Of a stretch of DNA of 64,000 nt, positions 26,345-34,676 are shown piece after piece; the stretch's first letter is position 1, and every line of letters begins with the position of its first letter. The notes below the pieces were generated by a model. That model saw only the letters and a program-made list of their open reading frames with translations, was not told the origin of the DNA and did no database searches. The DNA is taken from NCBI RefSeq assembly GCF_030408835.1, contig NZ_CP047357.1:2604001-2668000 (forward strand). Direction: 5' to 3'. Made by a program: the position numbers and the translations under genes. Source of the DNA: Corynebacterium freneyi. GTDB taxonomy: Bacteria > Actinomycetota > Actinomycetes > Mycobacteriales > Mycobacteriaceae.

Positions 26345-26809
26345 ATGCTCGACGACAACCAGCTCGATTTGAACCTGGCCGAATCCGCGCCCATGCACCT
26401 CGATTCGGATTTCTTCGACGGGATGCTCGATTACGCGTTCAGCGCCGATGCCCATGACGTCGACGATTCCATCGTTCCCGTCGATGCTGCGGCCGATGCG
26501 CCGGGCGACGAGGATCTCGATTCCATTGCCCTGGCCGACGACGCCGCGGATCCGCTTGACGACGCCGACGTGGATCCCGCCGCGCTTCCGGCGTCGCGCG
26601 GCGGGGACGGTGACGACGTCTACGGCGCCATCGATGATTTGCCCGGCGACCTCGACGGCTCCCCCGCAGGTGACGGCGGTGATCTCGGCGACGGCGCCGA
26701 CCTCGACGGCATCGGCGATATCGACGGCCTTGATGTGGGTGCGTCGGACGGCGGGGACGTTGATCCGTTGCCGGGTGTCGGCGACGCCGATTCCGGATTG
26801 GAGTGGTGA
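26345..26809 (+). CDS. Highly acidic protein co-transcribed with ECF sigma factor
   Basis: 154 aa. The first 45 residues look folded (MHLDSDFFDGMLDYAFSADA); the rest is a low-complexity Asp/Gly/Ala sequence with almost no basic residues. There is no signal peptide and no membrane helix. Good Shine-Dalgarno (GGGAGGT) before the ATG; six nt separate its stop from the sigma gene. It shares its promoter type with the two repeat-protein genes at 33113 and 34164. Unrecognised family. Its place just ahead of a sigma gene with no anti-sigma nearby makes a regulatory role conceivable, but nothing shows it. Confidence 0.75.
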   Translation: MLDDNQLDLNLAESAPMHLDSDFFDGMLDYAFSADAHDVDDSIVPVDAAADAPGDEDLDSIALADDAADPLDDADVDPAALPASRGGDGDDVYGAIDDLPGDLDGSPAGDGGDLGDGADLDGIGDIDGLDVGASDGGDVDPLPGVGDADSGLEW

Positions 26810-26815
26810 GTCGGA

Positions 26816-27358
26816 ATGAGCCGTGATCGCGATGTGGAGCTGGACCTGGTCGCCCGTGCCCGGGAGGGGGATTCCGGGGCGTTTCGGGAGCTGGTGTCGC
26901 CGCATCGCGATCATTTGTGGGCCGTCTGCCTGTCGATCACGTCGCATCGTCAGGATGCCGAGGATGCGCTGCAGGATGCTCTCATCGCGGGGTGGCGCAA
27001 TCTCGATCGGTTCGAGGGGAATTCGCGTTTTTCCACGTGGATGCACCGCATCACGGCCAATGCCGCGTTGATGCTCGTGCGCAGGCGTCGCGACACTCCC
27101 GACGCCGACGCCGGTGATGACGAGGTCGATCGGGCGCCGGGGGTGTCCGAGCGCGTGACCACGGTCGAGGTGGTCCGGGCCGCGTTGGCGACGTTGCCGC
27201 CGGAGTTCCGGGAGGCCGTCGTGCTGCGCGAGTACGCCGACTTCACTTACCAGGACATCGCCGATCATCAGGGGGTTGCGGTGGCGACGGTGAAGACCCG
27301 CCTGAATCGCGGTCGCTCGAAGTTGAAGGCGGCGTTGGCGGAGGCGGGCGTCGGCTGA
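26816..27358 (+). CDS. ECF-family RNA polymerase sigma factor
   Basis: 180 aa. Region 2 (about residues 24-93) includes HRQDAEDALQDALIAGWRNL and FRFSTWMHRITAN-like sequence (NSRFSTWMHRITAN); region 4 (about 115-175) includes LPPEFREAVVLREYADFTYQ and a helix-turn-helix (DIADHQGVAVATVKTRLNRG). The size and absence of extra domains place it near SigM/SigE-type ECF factors, which recognise GGGAAC -35 elements like those found three times nearby. No zinc anti-sigma (HxxxCxxC) is encoded beside it, so how it is held inactive is unknown. Confidence 0.93.
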   Translation: MSRDRDVELDLVARAREGDSGAFRELVSPHRDHLWAVCLSITSHRQDAEDALQDALIAGWRNLDRFEGNSRFSTWMHRITANAALMLVRRRRDTPDADAGDDEVDRAPGVSERVTTVEVVRAALATLPPEFREAVVLREYADFTYQDIADHQGVAVATVKTRLNRGRSKLKAALAEAGVG

Positions 27359-27464
27359 GAGAAGCTGACGCCGACCCCGTGGTTTAGCGATGCGGCGGAC
27401 CGGTCGCGTCGCCGGACCAGAGCACGCGGCATCAGAGCACGGGGCGGTCGGTGTAGAGCACGTT

Positions 27465-27524
27465 GAAGCGTCCTGGGCTTCGTTCCTGCCTCAGCTAAGG
27501 AAGAAACCAAACCCAGGACGCTTC
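27465..27524. repeat. 60-bp imperfect palindrome
   Basis: GAAGCGTCCTGGG (27465-27477) pairs with CCCAGGACGCTTC (27512-27524), and the symmetry continues with mismatches to a central AGCT; about 25 of 30 base pairs match. It lies between the convergent sigma and Hsp70 genes and lacks a T-run. It may be a transcription barrier or a remnant of joined IS ends. Confidence 0.8.
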
Positions 27525-27561
27525 ACGCTGCGCTTGCGGGTTAGAGCCCGCTACGCCTGAG

Positions 27562-29580
27562 CTACATCAAATCGCGCTTGGTGAGGAAGTCCCGCGCCTC
27601 CTGCTCGGTGTCGAAATGCCCGGACTGGTACACGTACTCGCCGGGGTTGTCGACGTAGAAGAAATACGAGAACGAATCGGTCACGTACAGGTAGATGGCC
27701 TTCTCATCGTCTTCCACCAGCGTCTCCAGCTCGGAGGTGGACATGCCGGCGGCGTTGCGCACCGCCTCGACGATCTCCATGCCCGGTGCAATGTTGGCGA
27801 TGGTCAGGCCATCGCGGCTGTTGACCCAGGAACCGTAACCGCACAGGTAGCCCGGCACATTCTCCGCGCCCACGCCCAACCGGATGGAAGACTCGGTGGC
27901 GCTGCACTGGTTCAGCCCGTCGCCCAAGCCGTCCGGCAGGTGATCGAGAACCGCGAGGGTGCCGGTCTCGTAGTCCGACCGATCCGGCATGGGATCCGGC
28001 CACGGCGGGTACGACTTGTCGGAGCTGCCGCTGGCCGACGTGGTGGTTTCCCCACCGTTGCCGCCACCGCCGTCGCCGCCGTCGCCGCCGGACAACAGCG
28101 CCCACGCGCCACCACCGACGATGAGCAGCGCCACCACCGCGCCGATGGCGATGAGCGGCGTCTTCGAGCCACCCGACCCGCCGGACTTCGAACCAGACGA
28201 ACTGGGCACCGCCCCGAACTGCTGCATCTGCCGCGTCTGCTGGTGCTGCTGAGGCTGCGGCTGCTGGGGCGGCCGGCCGTAGGGGTTCGGCGGACCGGCC
28301 TGCTGCTGCGGCGCCGTGTACGGCTGCTGCGGCATCTGCGGCTGCTGCCCCTGCCACTGCTGCGCCTGCCGCGGCTGCTGCTGGGCATCGGCCTGCGCCG
28401 ACGGAGTCGGCGCCACCGGAGCCACCGCCATCGGGCCCGCACCCGCGGCGACCGCGCCCGGCGCGACCCACGTGGTCACGCCCGCAGCGACGTCGTCGGC
28501 ACGGCGCGTCGGCCCCATGAGCGCACCGCGGCTGACGACGGTCTTCGGGTCGTCGAGCGTGGCCACCTGGCACAGTTCACCGAGACGGTCCTGGATGTAC
28601 GGGATTCGCGCGGAACCACCGGTCAGGTACAGCGGCGTCGACGGATCCGGGCGCAGGCCCGCGTCGAGCAGCGTGGCGCGGGTGACGTCCAGCGCGCGGT
28701 CGACGTCGGGCTTGATCAACTCCTCGAACTCGCCGCGAGTGAGCATCAGCGTCGTCTCACGACCCTGCGCGGCGACGGTGATGGTCGCACGCGGCGCCTC
28801 CGACAAAACCTCCTTGGCCGTCTTGATCGCCCGGTCCAGCGCCAGCGACGGGCCCGTCGCACCCGAACGAAGGGCGCGCAGCAGCTCGGTGTCGTTCTCC
28901 TCGAGCTCGGCCTCCACCCACGACCGGATGCGTGCATCGAGGGTGCGACCGCCCAGCGAATTGTCGCCGCGGGCGGCGATGACCTGCAACGAACCATCGG
29001 CCGTCGGCGTCAGCACCGCCACGTCCAAGGTGCCGCCTCCGAGGTCGAACACGGCGACCTTCTGCCCCGGCGCCAACGGACGCTTGAAGGAGTACCAATA
29101 CGTCGCCGCCCGCGGCTCCGACACCAGCGACATGCGGCGACGCTCGATACCCGCGCGCTCCGCGCCCTCGATGAGCCGCATCAACTCGGCCTGCCCCCAG
29201 CCCTCGGGGTGGGTCAGCACGACGTCATCCGGCATGGAACCACCGGAGAAACGGCGGGCCCGGTCGAGAACCGAACCGATGACCGCACCGATGACCTCCG
29301 ACACCGGCGTGTTCGTGCCGGCCAGCAGCACGCTGTCCGACCCCACGGCACGCTTGGGCTCCGGAAGGAACGCGTCGGGCCGCGACTCCGCCTGGTTCAT
29401 CGCGACGTGGCCGACCATGAGCCCCTGGCCATCGGCGAAAACGGCCGACGGCAACAGGTTGCCGTTGTGCGACAACGCCAACGCCTCCGCGGGCGGCCCA
29501 TCCTTGCCCGCCCCCGCCGGACGATGCGCGGCGGCCGTGTTGGACGTTCCGAAGTCGATGGCCAAGCGCCAACCCGACAT
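27562..29580 (-). CDS. Membrane-anchored Hsp70-like protein
   Basis: 672 aa. Residues 1-350 are an Hsp70/actin-fold ATPase: phosphate-1 loop LAIDFGTSNTAAA, phosphate-2 VFDLGGGTLDVAVL (about 176), adenosine loop LYLTGGSARIPYI (about 317). There is no substrate-binding domain. Instead come a Pro/Gln-rich linker (about 380-460), a single membrane helix (LIAIGAVVALLIVGGGAWAL, about 475-497), a Gly/Ser-rich spacer and an outside domain with two cysteines and a Tyr-rich end (about 520-672). It is the third gene after the two dynamin-like GTPases, 34 nt downstream, so it may couple ATPase cycling inside to an envelope domain outside. Confidence 0.88.
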   Translation of the reverse strand: MSGWRLAIDFGTSNTAAAHRPAGAGKDGPPAEALALSHNGNLLPSAVFADGQGLMVGHVAMNQAESRPDAFLPEPKRAVGSDSVLLAGTNTPVSEVIGAVIGSVLDRARRFSGGSMPDDVVLTHPEGWGQAELMRLIEGAERAGIERRRMSLVSEPRAATYWYSFKRPLAPGQKVAVFDLGGGTLDVAVLTPTADGSLQVIAARGDNSLGGRTLDARIRSWVEAELEENDTELLRALRSGATGPSLALDRAIKTAKEVLSEAPRATITVAAQGRETTLMLTRGEFEELIKPDVDRALDVTRATLLDAGLRPDPSTPLYLTGGSARIPYIQDRLGELCQVATLDDPKTVVSRGALMGPTRRADDVAAGVTTWVAPGAVAAGAGPMAVAPVAPTPSAQADAQQQPRQAQQWQGQQPQMPQQPYTAPQQQAGPPNPYGRPPQQPQPQQHQQTRQMQQFGAVPSSSGSKSGGSGGSKTPLIAIGAVVALLIVGGGAWALLSGGDGGDGGGGNGGETTTSASGSSDKSYPPWPDPMPDRSDYETGTLAVLDHLPDGLGDGLNQCSATESSIRLGVGAENVPGYLCGYGSWVNSRDGLTIANIAPGMEIVEAVRNAAGMSTSELETLVEDDEKAIYLYVTDSFSYFFYVDNPGEYVYQSGHFDTEQEARDFLTKRDLM

Positions 29581-29614
29581 GGTCCCGTTCCTTTCGTCTA
29601 CCTCAACGATTCGA

Positions 29615-31057
29615 TCAGCTTAACAGCGTTGACACCATCGTGATCAGTCGAACGCGAGAGTCTTCCTCCGCCGCAGATCGTCCCAGAAGGCCCATCCGCT
29701 GCAACTCGTCGTACATCTCCCGGGCCCTCTGACGCACCTGCGAGGGATCGGCCGCAGCCGGCAAACCCACCCTCTCGGCGGGGTTCGACCCGGTCAAGGC
29801 GTCGTAAAGCAAAGGCATGAGCACCGAATCCGGCGACGTCGCCGCCAACCCCCGGTACGCGGTGAAGAGCATCACCGGCGCCATCGCCGGCTGATTGACC
29901 AACACACCGTGGATGTGCCGCACATGGGCCGACAGCTCATGGGAATAGCCGAGCAACTCCAGCTGGTGCAGCAGGCGGGCGGCGCGGCCCAACGCCGCAT
30001 ACCGCAGCAGGCCACCCTCGAGGACGCGGCGCAGGCGGGCGACGCCGGACCGGTCCTCCAACCATTCGTTGAGCGCCACCGCACCCTGCGCCGCCACACC
30101 CGCGCCCCGCACGACGCCGTACTCGCCCAGCAAATCGAGGGCCCGGTCCCGCAACCCCGCGTCGATGCGCTGCGGGGCCTCGGCCTCGAGCTCCTCGACG
30201 AGATCCTCCGAATCCAGGCGCCCGAGCTGCGCGACGGCGCGCGCCACCGGCTCAGTCACCCGGCCCGTCGCCGCCGACTCCGCCATCAGGCCCGACACCG
30301 GCACGACCTCGCCCATCAACGACCCCAGCCGACCGCGCAGCACACCGCAGTACCGCTCGGCGTGCTCGATCGGGTCGCGGCGGCCGAACGCGCCCTCGCC
30401 GAAGGAATCCGCGCGGGCCAGCACGCCGATGGTGTTGAGCGGGGTGAAACCCAGCTTGCCGATGAACTCCCGCTCATCCATGCGTGGCGACGAGTCGAAC
30501 AGGAACACCGCCGCATCGGCGTCGACCGACGCATCACGCGTCTGGGCGTAGCCGTCGATGAGCGCCCGCTCGGTGGCGTCGCGGTTTTCCACGGTCAGCG
30601 TGGCGATGCCCGGGGTGTCGATGATGGTCATCCGCTCCACCGCCGCCGACGGCAGGAACCGCTCGACGAAGGCGACCTCCGGCACGGGACGGCAGACGTC
30701 GACGAGCACCCCGTCATCGAGGATGCCCCGGCTGCGCACGCCGTCGTTGCCCACGACCTCCGCCCGCGACGGGGCACCGTAGCGGAAGACGGTGACGGCG
30801 TTGGTCGTCTCCAGCGTGCCCGTCGCCGCGACGTTTTCACCGATCAGCGCGTTGACCAGGGTGGACTTGCCCGCCTTGAGCCTGCCGACGATGAGCACCC
30901 GAGGCGGCGAAAACAGGATCCGGCCCAGACGATTGGCGTGGTCGGGCAGATCGCCGCCGCCGGAGGCCAGCGCGTGGAGCGCCTGGTCGATCTCGTGCGT
31001 CACCGGATCCATCGACGGCTGCTGCATCTGCCCGGTGTGCGTGTTCCCCATGTTCAT
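29615..31057 (-). CDS. Dynamin-like GTPase, IniC-type
   Basis: 480 aa. GTPase domain with P-loop VGRLKAGKSTLVNALIG (about 53-69), switch threonine in TLETTNAVT, DTPG (IIDTPGIATL) and a RAD-type base-recognition segment (VLARADSFGEG). The helical C-terminal half resembles mycobacterial IniC. ATG at 31057 sits in a TGATG overlap with the IniA-like gene. Dynamin-like proteins of this pair are thought to remodel the inner membrane under envelope stress such as isoniazid exposure; that link is family knowledge, not shown here. Confidence 0.85.
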   Translation of the reverse strand: MNMGNTHTGQMQQPSMDPVTHEIDQALHALASGGGDLPDHANRLGRILFSPPRVLIVGRLKAGKSTLVNALIGENVAATGTLETTNAVTVFRYGAPSRAEVVGNDGVRSRGILDDGVLVDVCRPVPEVAFVERFLPSAAVERMTIIDTPGIATLTVENRDATERALIDGYAQTRDASVDADAAVFLFDSSPRMDEREFIGKLGFTPLNTIGVLARADSFGEGAFGRRDPIEHAERYCGVLRGRLGSLMGEVVPVSGLMAESAATGRVTEPVARAVAQLGRLDSEDLVEELEAEAPQRIDAGLRDRALDLLGEYGVVRGAGVAAQGAVALNEWLEDRSGVARLRRVLEGGLLRYAALGRAARLLHQLELLGYSHELSAHVRHIHGVLVNQPAMAPVMLFTAYRGLAATSPDSVLMPLLYDALTGSNPAERVGLPAAADPSQVRQRAREMYDELQRMGLLGRSAAEEDSRVRLITMVSTLLS

Positions 31058-32913
31058 CAGCGCCCCACTCCCCGCAGCGTTCCGGCGGAGGTGGCGAGAT
31101 CCGCGCGGACCTTGGCGACGATTTCCTTGTTCCGGTTGAGTCTGGCCAGCGTCTGCCGCCGCTCTTCCTCCGAGGCGCGGGCGGTGGCGCGGGCGTCTTC
31201 GATGCGGCGTTTGAGTTCGTCGCCCTCGCGACGCAGGCGTGCCCGGTAGCGCAGCACGATTTCGGTGCGCACGGTGGTCACCAGGGTGTCGATGTTGCGG
31301 TTGACGCTCATGCGCAGCGCCGCCACGGTCTCGCGCGTCCAGGTGACCAGGTGCTGCTTGCCGTTGCGCATCGCCCGGTAGGCCATGTTCACGCCGAGCC
31401 ATCCGCCGCCGATGACCGCCGCGGGCAGGGCGATGGTGGCCAGGCCCATCGCCGCCAGCGCGCCGCCGCCGGCCGAGGCGATGGCGGGGCCGGAGATGAT
31501 GCCCAGGGTGAGCATGCTCGGGTCGAGGAGGTTTTCGGTCTTCGACGCGACGGAATGCCGACCGTCGCCTGCGCCGCCGGGGGCGATGCTCAGCAGCGCC
31601 GCCCCCGCCATCGCCTCCCATTCGTGGTCGTCGCCGAACAGGGCGTTGGCCTCGCGGCGCAGCACCTCCAGCTGCCGGTTGACGGTCGACTCCGCCGCCG
31701 CGGACAGTTCCTCTTCGATGCGGGAGGTGAACACCTGCGGCTTCGACCGCAGCACCTTCATTCCGGAGTTGTTGATGGTGCGGATCCAGTGCTCGCGGAT
31801 GCGGTCCATCTCGGCGTCGAAGTTGGCCATGATTGATTGCCTTGCGACGGAGATGTTGCGGGACAGGATCTGCTCCCACTCCTGGCCGTGGTCGCGCAGT
31901 CGGCGCAGTTCCTCGCGTCGCGCCTCGAGCTCGGGGACGACCTCTTCGGCGCGGTCGACGGCGGCGATGTCGGCGTCGATGGACGCGGCGACGCCTTCGA
32001 GCGCGGATTCGGCCATGGACAGCGCCGCCACCTTCGACAGCAACGCGCCCCGGGCCATTTCGGCGGCGATGTGGGCGCGCAGTTCGGCGACGCCGGAGGT
32101 TTTTTCCACGCGGGCGCGGCGATCGGGGTCGGCCATCTCCGCGGCGTCGACCGCGCGCAGGCTGGACACTCCGATGACGGGCACGTCGCGGCCCAGGTGC
32201 TCGCGGATGAGGCGGCGGTCGTCGTCGACGATGGCCCGCCAGCGGCGCAGGTTCTTGTCGGTTTTCGTCACCGCGACGACGACGGATCCGGCCGCCTGAG
32301 CCGCGCGGGCGAGGATGTCCATCTCCGGGGCGGTGATCGGCGTCGTGGCGTCGCACACCATGAGCAGCACGCCGGCGCCGCGGGCGCGTTCGAGCGCGAT
32401 GTCGATGGCCTCCCGGTCCAGGCCGCCGGCGCCGGGGGTGTCGATGAACAGTGCCCTGGGCACGTGGTCGCCGGCCACGCGGACGGTGACGCCGGTGGGC
32501 AGTTCCGGGGTGTCGGGGTCGGAGACCCGGGCGCCGTTCATGGTCGTCCACTCACGCAACTCCGACAGCGGCGCCCGTTCGACGTAGTCGCCGAAGTTGA
32601 GGTCGATGACCTCGGTGTTCTCGTCCGACCGCAGCACCTGCACGGGAACGGAGGTGCACACGTCGACGTCGACGGGCAGCAGGTCGCGGGCGCCGGCGAT
32701 TGCGTTGATCACGGAGCTTTTGCCGCGTTTGACCTCGCCGACGACCACGACGGTGCCGCGCAGGGTGGTGTCGGCCCACGTGCGGCGAATCGCTTCGGCC
32801 GCGTCGGCGTGCCCGTATCTGTCGAGGACCTTCAGCGCCGAGGACACGGTTTTCGCGGCCGATTCGACTTCGCGCCGCAGCGCGGTGCGCGCGTCTGCCT
32901 GCGTCGCCGTCAT
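31057..32913 (-). CDS. Dynamin-like GTPase, IniA-type
   Basis: 618 aa from ATG 32913, which has a strong Shine-Dalgarno (GAGGAAG). P-loop VVVGEVKRGKSSVINAIAG (about 54-72), DTPGAGGLD, TKTD (VVAVTKTDKN) for guanine recognition, a long helical stalk, and a hydrophobic paddle-like pair of segments (LGIISGPAIASAGGGALAAM, about 466-510) expected to insert into the membrane. Size and layout match mycobacterial IniA (about 640 aa). An alternative ATG pair lies at 32970/32967. First gene of the IniA-IniC-Hsp70 operon, divergent from the repeat-protein gene. Confidence 0.85.
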   Translation of the reverse strand: MTATQADARTALRREVESAAKTVSSALKVLDRYGHADAAEAIRRTWADTTLRGTVVVVGEVKRGKSSVINAIAGARDLLPVDVDVCTSVPVQVLRSDENTEVIDLNFGDYVERAPLSELREWTTMNGARVSDPDTPELPTGVTVRVAGDHVPRALFIDTPGAGGLDREAIDIALERARGAGVLLMVCDATTPITAPEMDILARAAQAAGSVVVAVTKTDKNLRRWRAIVDDDRRLIREHLGRDVPVIGVSSLRAVDAAEMADPDRRARVEKTSGVAELRAHIAAEMARGALLSKVAALSMAESALEGVAASIDADIAAVDRAEEVVPELEARREELRRLRDHGQEWEQILSRNISVARQSIMANFDAEMDRIREHWIRTINNSGMKVLRSKPQVFTSRIEEELSAAAESTVNRQLEVLRREANALFGDDHEWEAMAGAALLSIAPGGAGDGRHSVASKTENLLDPSMLTLGIISGPAIASAGGGALAAMGLATIALPAAVIGGGWLGVNMAYRAMRNGKQHLVTWTRETVAALRMSVNRNIDTLVTTVRTEIVLRYRARLRREGDELKRRIEDARATARASEEERRQTLARLNRNKEIVAKVRADLATSAGTLRGVGR

Positions 32914-33029
32914 GTGCTTCCTCACGTAGGGGTCGATGGGGTCTGCCGCTCTCGGGGCATTCGTCATCATAGAAGGTGCTCCGGAAAATGATGCCCCGCG
33001 AAGATTGGTCGTGGATAATTTCCGGCGAC

Positions 33030-33061
33030 GGGAACATTCCGCGAACCCGCCGCATCTCATC
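33030..33061 (+). promoter_or_regulatory. ECF-type promoter B (repeat-protein gene 1)
   Basis: GGGAACATTC ... CGCATCTCATC with the same 32-bp span as promoter A, differing only in the middle of the spacer. It lies 52 nt before the ATG at 33113. Confidence 0.8.
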
Positions 33062-33112
33062 GTCGAACAACGCGGAAGACCACCGCACACGCGACCCGAG
33101 AGGATCAGGAAA

Positions 33113-33970
33113 ATGTCCGGAAACGACAACCCCGCCGACCGCAACAACCCCGCCGACAACGCTCCCGCCGACGCCATCCCCGAGGACAAGGCCGTGCCGG
33201 CCGACGCCGCCGCCCCCGAGTCGGGCCTGGGCATCAGCCTGGACGAGGTGCTGGAGGAGTCCGCCAACGACGCGATGTCGGCGTCGGATTTGGACGGCGA
33301 CGGCTCGATCGACCAGATCGTGCTGGACCTGGACAAGGACGGCTACGTCGACACCATCGTCACCGACATGGACGGCGACGGCGAGGTCGATTCCATCCAG
33401 ATCGACACGACCAATGACGCGATCCTGGACACGACGCTGTCCAGCACGGAGGAGGTCGACGCGTTCCTCGACCAGGGCGCCGCCCCCGACGTTCCCCCGG
33501 CCGCTCCCGCCGCCCCGGCCGCCCCGGGCCCGGAGCGCGCGGCGGACGTGGACGCCGTCGACTACGACGTCTACGGCCAGGTGGAGGGCCCGGACATCAC
33601 GATCGATCTGGACGCGGCGGAGGTCGTCGGGGCGACGGACACCACCGGCGATGGTGAGGTGGACACGCTGTCCCTGGATCTCGACGGCGACGGCATCGTC
33701 GACGCGGAGGCGCGGGGTGCCGACGGCGAGAACTTCTCCGAGCTGCACGTGGACACGTCCGGCGATGGCCGCATCGATCACGTGTGGTCGGACACGGATG
33801 GCGATGGCACGATGGACACCCTCGAGATCGACCGCGACAACGACGGCTACTCGGACATCCGGTACACGGACACCGATGGCGACGGCATCGTCGACATCGT
33901 GGAGGAGGATCCGAACTTCGGTGGCGCGGACGATCCGGTCGATCCGGGCGCCGACGGCCTGCAGGTGTAG
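33113..33970 (+). CDS. Asp-Gly repeat protein 1 (DUF6802-like)
   Basis: 285 aa, extremely acidic. Two blocks of repeats with the pattern D-x-D-G-D-G-x-[IV]-D-x-[IV] (SDLDGDGSIDQIVLDLDKDG, about 62-105; TTGDGEVDTLSLDLDGDGIV, about 175-265) separated by an Ala/Pro linker. The repeats resemble EF-hand or thrombospondin type-3 calcium loops, so calcium binding is plausible. There is no signal peptide or membrane helix, so it is either cytoplasmic or exported by an unrecognised route. ECF-type promoter upstream, terminator downstream. I recall similar proteins classed as DUF6802 in corynebacteria; function unknown. Confidence 0.8.
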   Translation: MSGNDNPADRNNPADNAPADAIPEDKAVPADAAAPESGLGISLDEVLEESANDAMSASDLDGDGSIDQIVLDLDKDGYVDTIVTDMDGDGEVDSIQIDTTNDAILDTTLSSTEEVDAFLDQGAAPDVPPAAPAAPAAPGPERAADVDAVDYDVYGQVEGPDITIDLDAAEVVGATDTTGDGEVDTLSLDLDGDGIVDAEARGADGENFSELHVDTSGDGRIDHVWSDTDGDGTMDTLEIDRDNDGYSDIRYTDTDGDGIVDIVEEDPNFGGADDPVDPGADGLQV

Positions 33971-34012
33971 TCCGGCCGGTTTTCACGGCATCTCGTTGCT
34001 TTGCGACGCCCC

Positions 34013-34048
34013 GGCGTCCCCGCTTCTTCGGCGGGGGCGCCGGTTTTT
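34013..34048 (+). terminator. Rho-independent terminator of repeat-protein gene 1
   Basis: GGCGTCCCCGC pairs with GCGGGGGCGCC (one wobble), followed by GGTTTTT. Directly followed by a GCTTTACGACG motif copy. Confidence 0.8.
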
Positions 34049-34059
34049 CGTCGTAAAGC
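34049..34059 (-). repeat. Intergenic copy of the GCTTKACGACG motif
   Basis: GCTTTACGACG on the minus strand, immediately after the T-run of the preceding terminator. Confidence 0.55.
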
Positions 34060-34081
34060 AGGAACTTTCGCGGCGGCTAGC

Positions 34082-34113
34082 GGGAACTTTCGGGGCTGTC
34101 GGCGCATCTCATC
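34082..34113 (+). promoter_or_regulatory. ECF-type promoter C (repeat-protein gene 2)
   Basis: GGGAACTTTC ... CGCATCTCATC, 32 bp, same spacing as promoters A and B. A second GGAACTTTC lies 20 bp further upstream, as if the -35 had been duplicated. The ATG at 34164 is 50 nt downstream. Confidence 0.8.
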
Positions 34114-34163
34114 CGTGAATGCGCCACAAGGCGACGGCCCAACTTTCAAGGAGCGGAAGAGAA

Positions 34164-34658
34164 ATGTCGGACAACACGGTTTTCACGCAGTTCATCGAGA
34201 ATCTCCGCGGCGACGACGCCGGCAAGGACGTGCCCGAGCAGTCGACGCCCGGGCAGGCCTGCGGGGAGTCGGGAACCCCCGAGGCTCCCGAAGTCGGCGC
34301 CGTGCCGCTCGGGGACATCGACGACATCGTCGATTCGGTGGATCCGGAGATGGTGGTGACGAAGTCGGACCTGAACCGGGACGGTGCGATCGACGAGCTG
34401 TCCATCGACCTCGACGGCGATGGCGTCGCCGACGTCACCATCGCCGATTACGACGGCGACGGGGTGGTCAACAGCGTCGATTACGATCTCGACGGCGACG
34501 GGGAGGTCGACGCCCGCGCCTACGATTTCGACGGCGACGGCGTGGCGGATTCGATCCTGTACGACACCACCGGCAACGGCGAGTTCGACACCCGCCACCA
34601 TGATTTCGACGGTGACGGCATCGTCGATTCGATCAGCGTCGACCCCGGCGCCATGTGA
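34164..34658 (+). CDS. Asp-Gly repeat protein 2
   Basis: 164 aa. A short N-terminal segment (MSDNTVFTQFIENLRGDDAG) is followed by an acidic linker and then continuous repeats of about 11 residues (DLDGDGVADVTIADYDGDGV, about 85-160) of the same type as in the protein at 33113, but only one block. No signal peptide. Shine-Dalgarno AAGGAGCGG lies about 11 nt before the ATG. The N-terminal segment weakly recalls the start of mycobacterial IniB (hydrophobic helix then Asp-Ala-rich turn), which would fit the IniA/IniC neighbours; this is a guess. Confidence 0.8.
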   Translation: MSDNTVFTQFIENLRGDDAGKDVPEQSTPGQACGESGTPEAPEVGAVPLGDIDDIVDSVDPEMVVTKSDLNRDGAIDELSIDLDGDGVADVTIADYDGDGVVNSVDYDLDGDGEVDARAYDFDGDGVADSILYDTTGNGEFDTRHHDFDGDGIVDSISVDPGAM

Positions 34659-34676
34659 TCGGCCGGGGCGGGGAGG

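Noticed and set aside
31058..32551. N-terminal extension of the IniC-like frame
   Set aside because: The frame stays open upstream but overlaps IniA-like codons; the ATG at 31057 with TGATG overlap and the P-loop position fit a normal IniC start.
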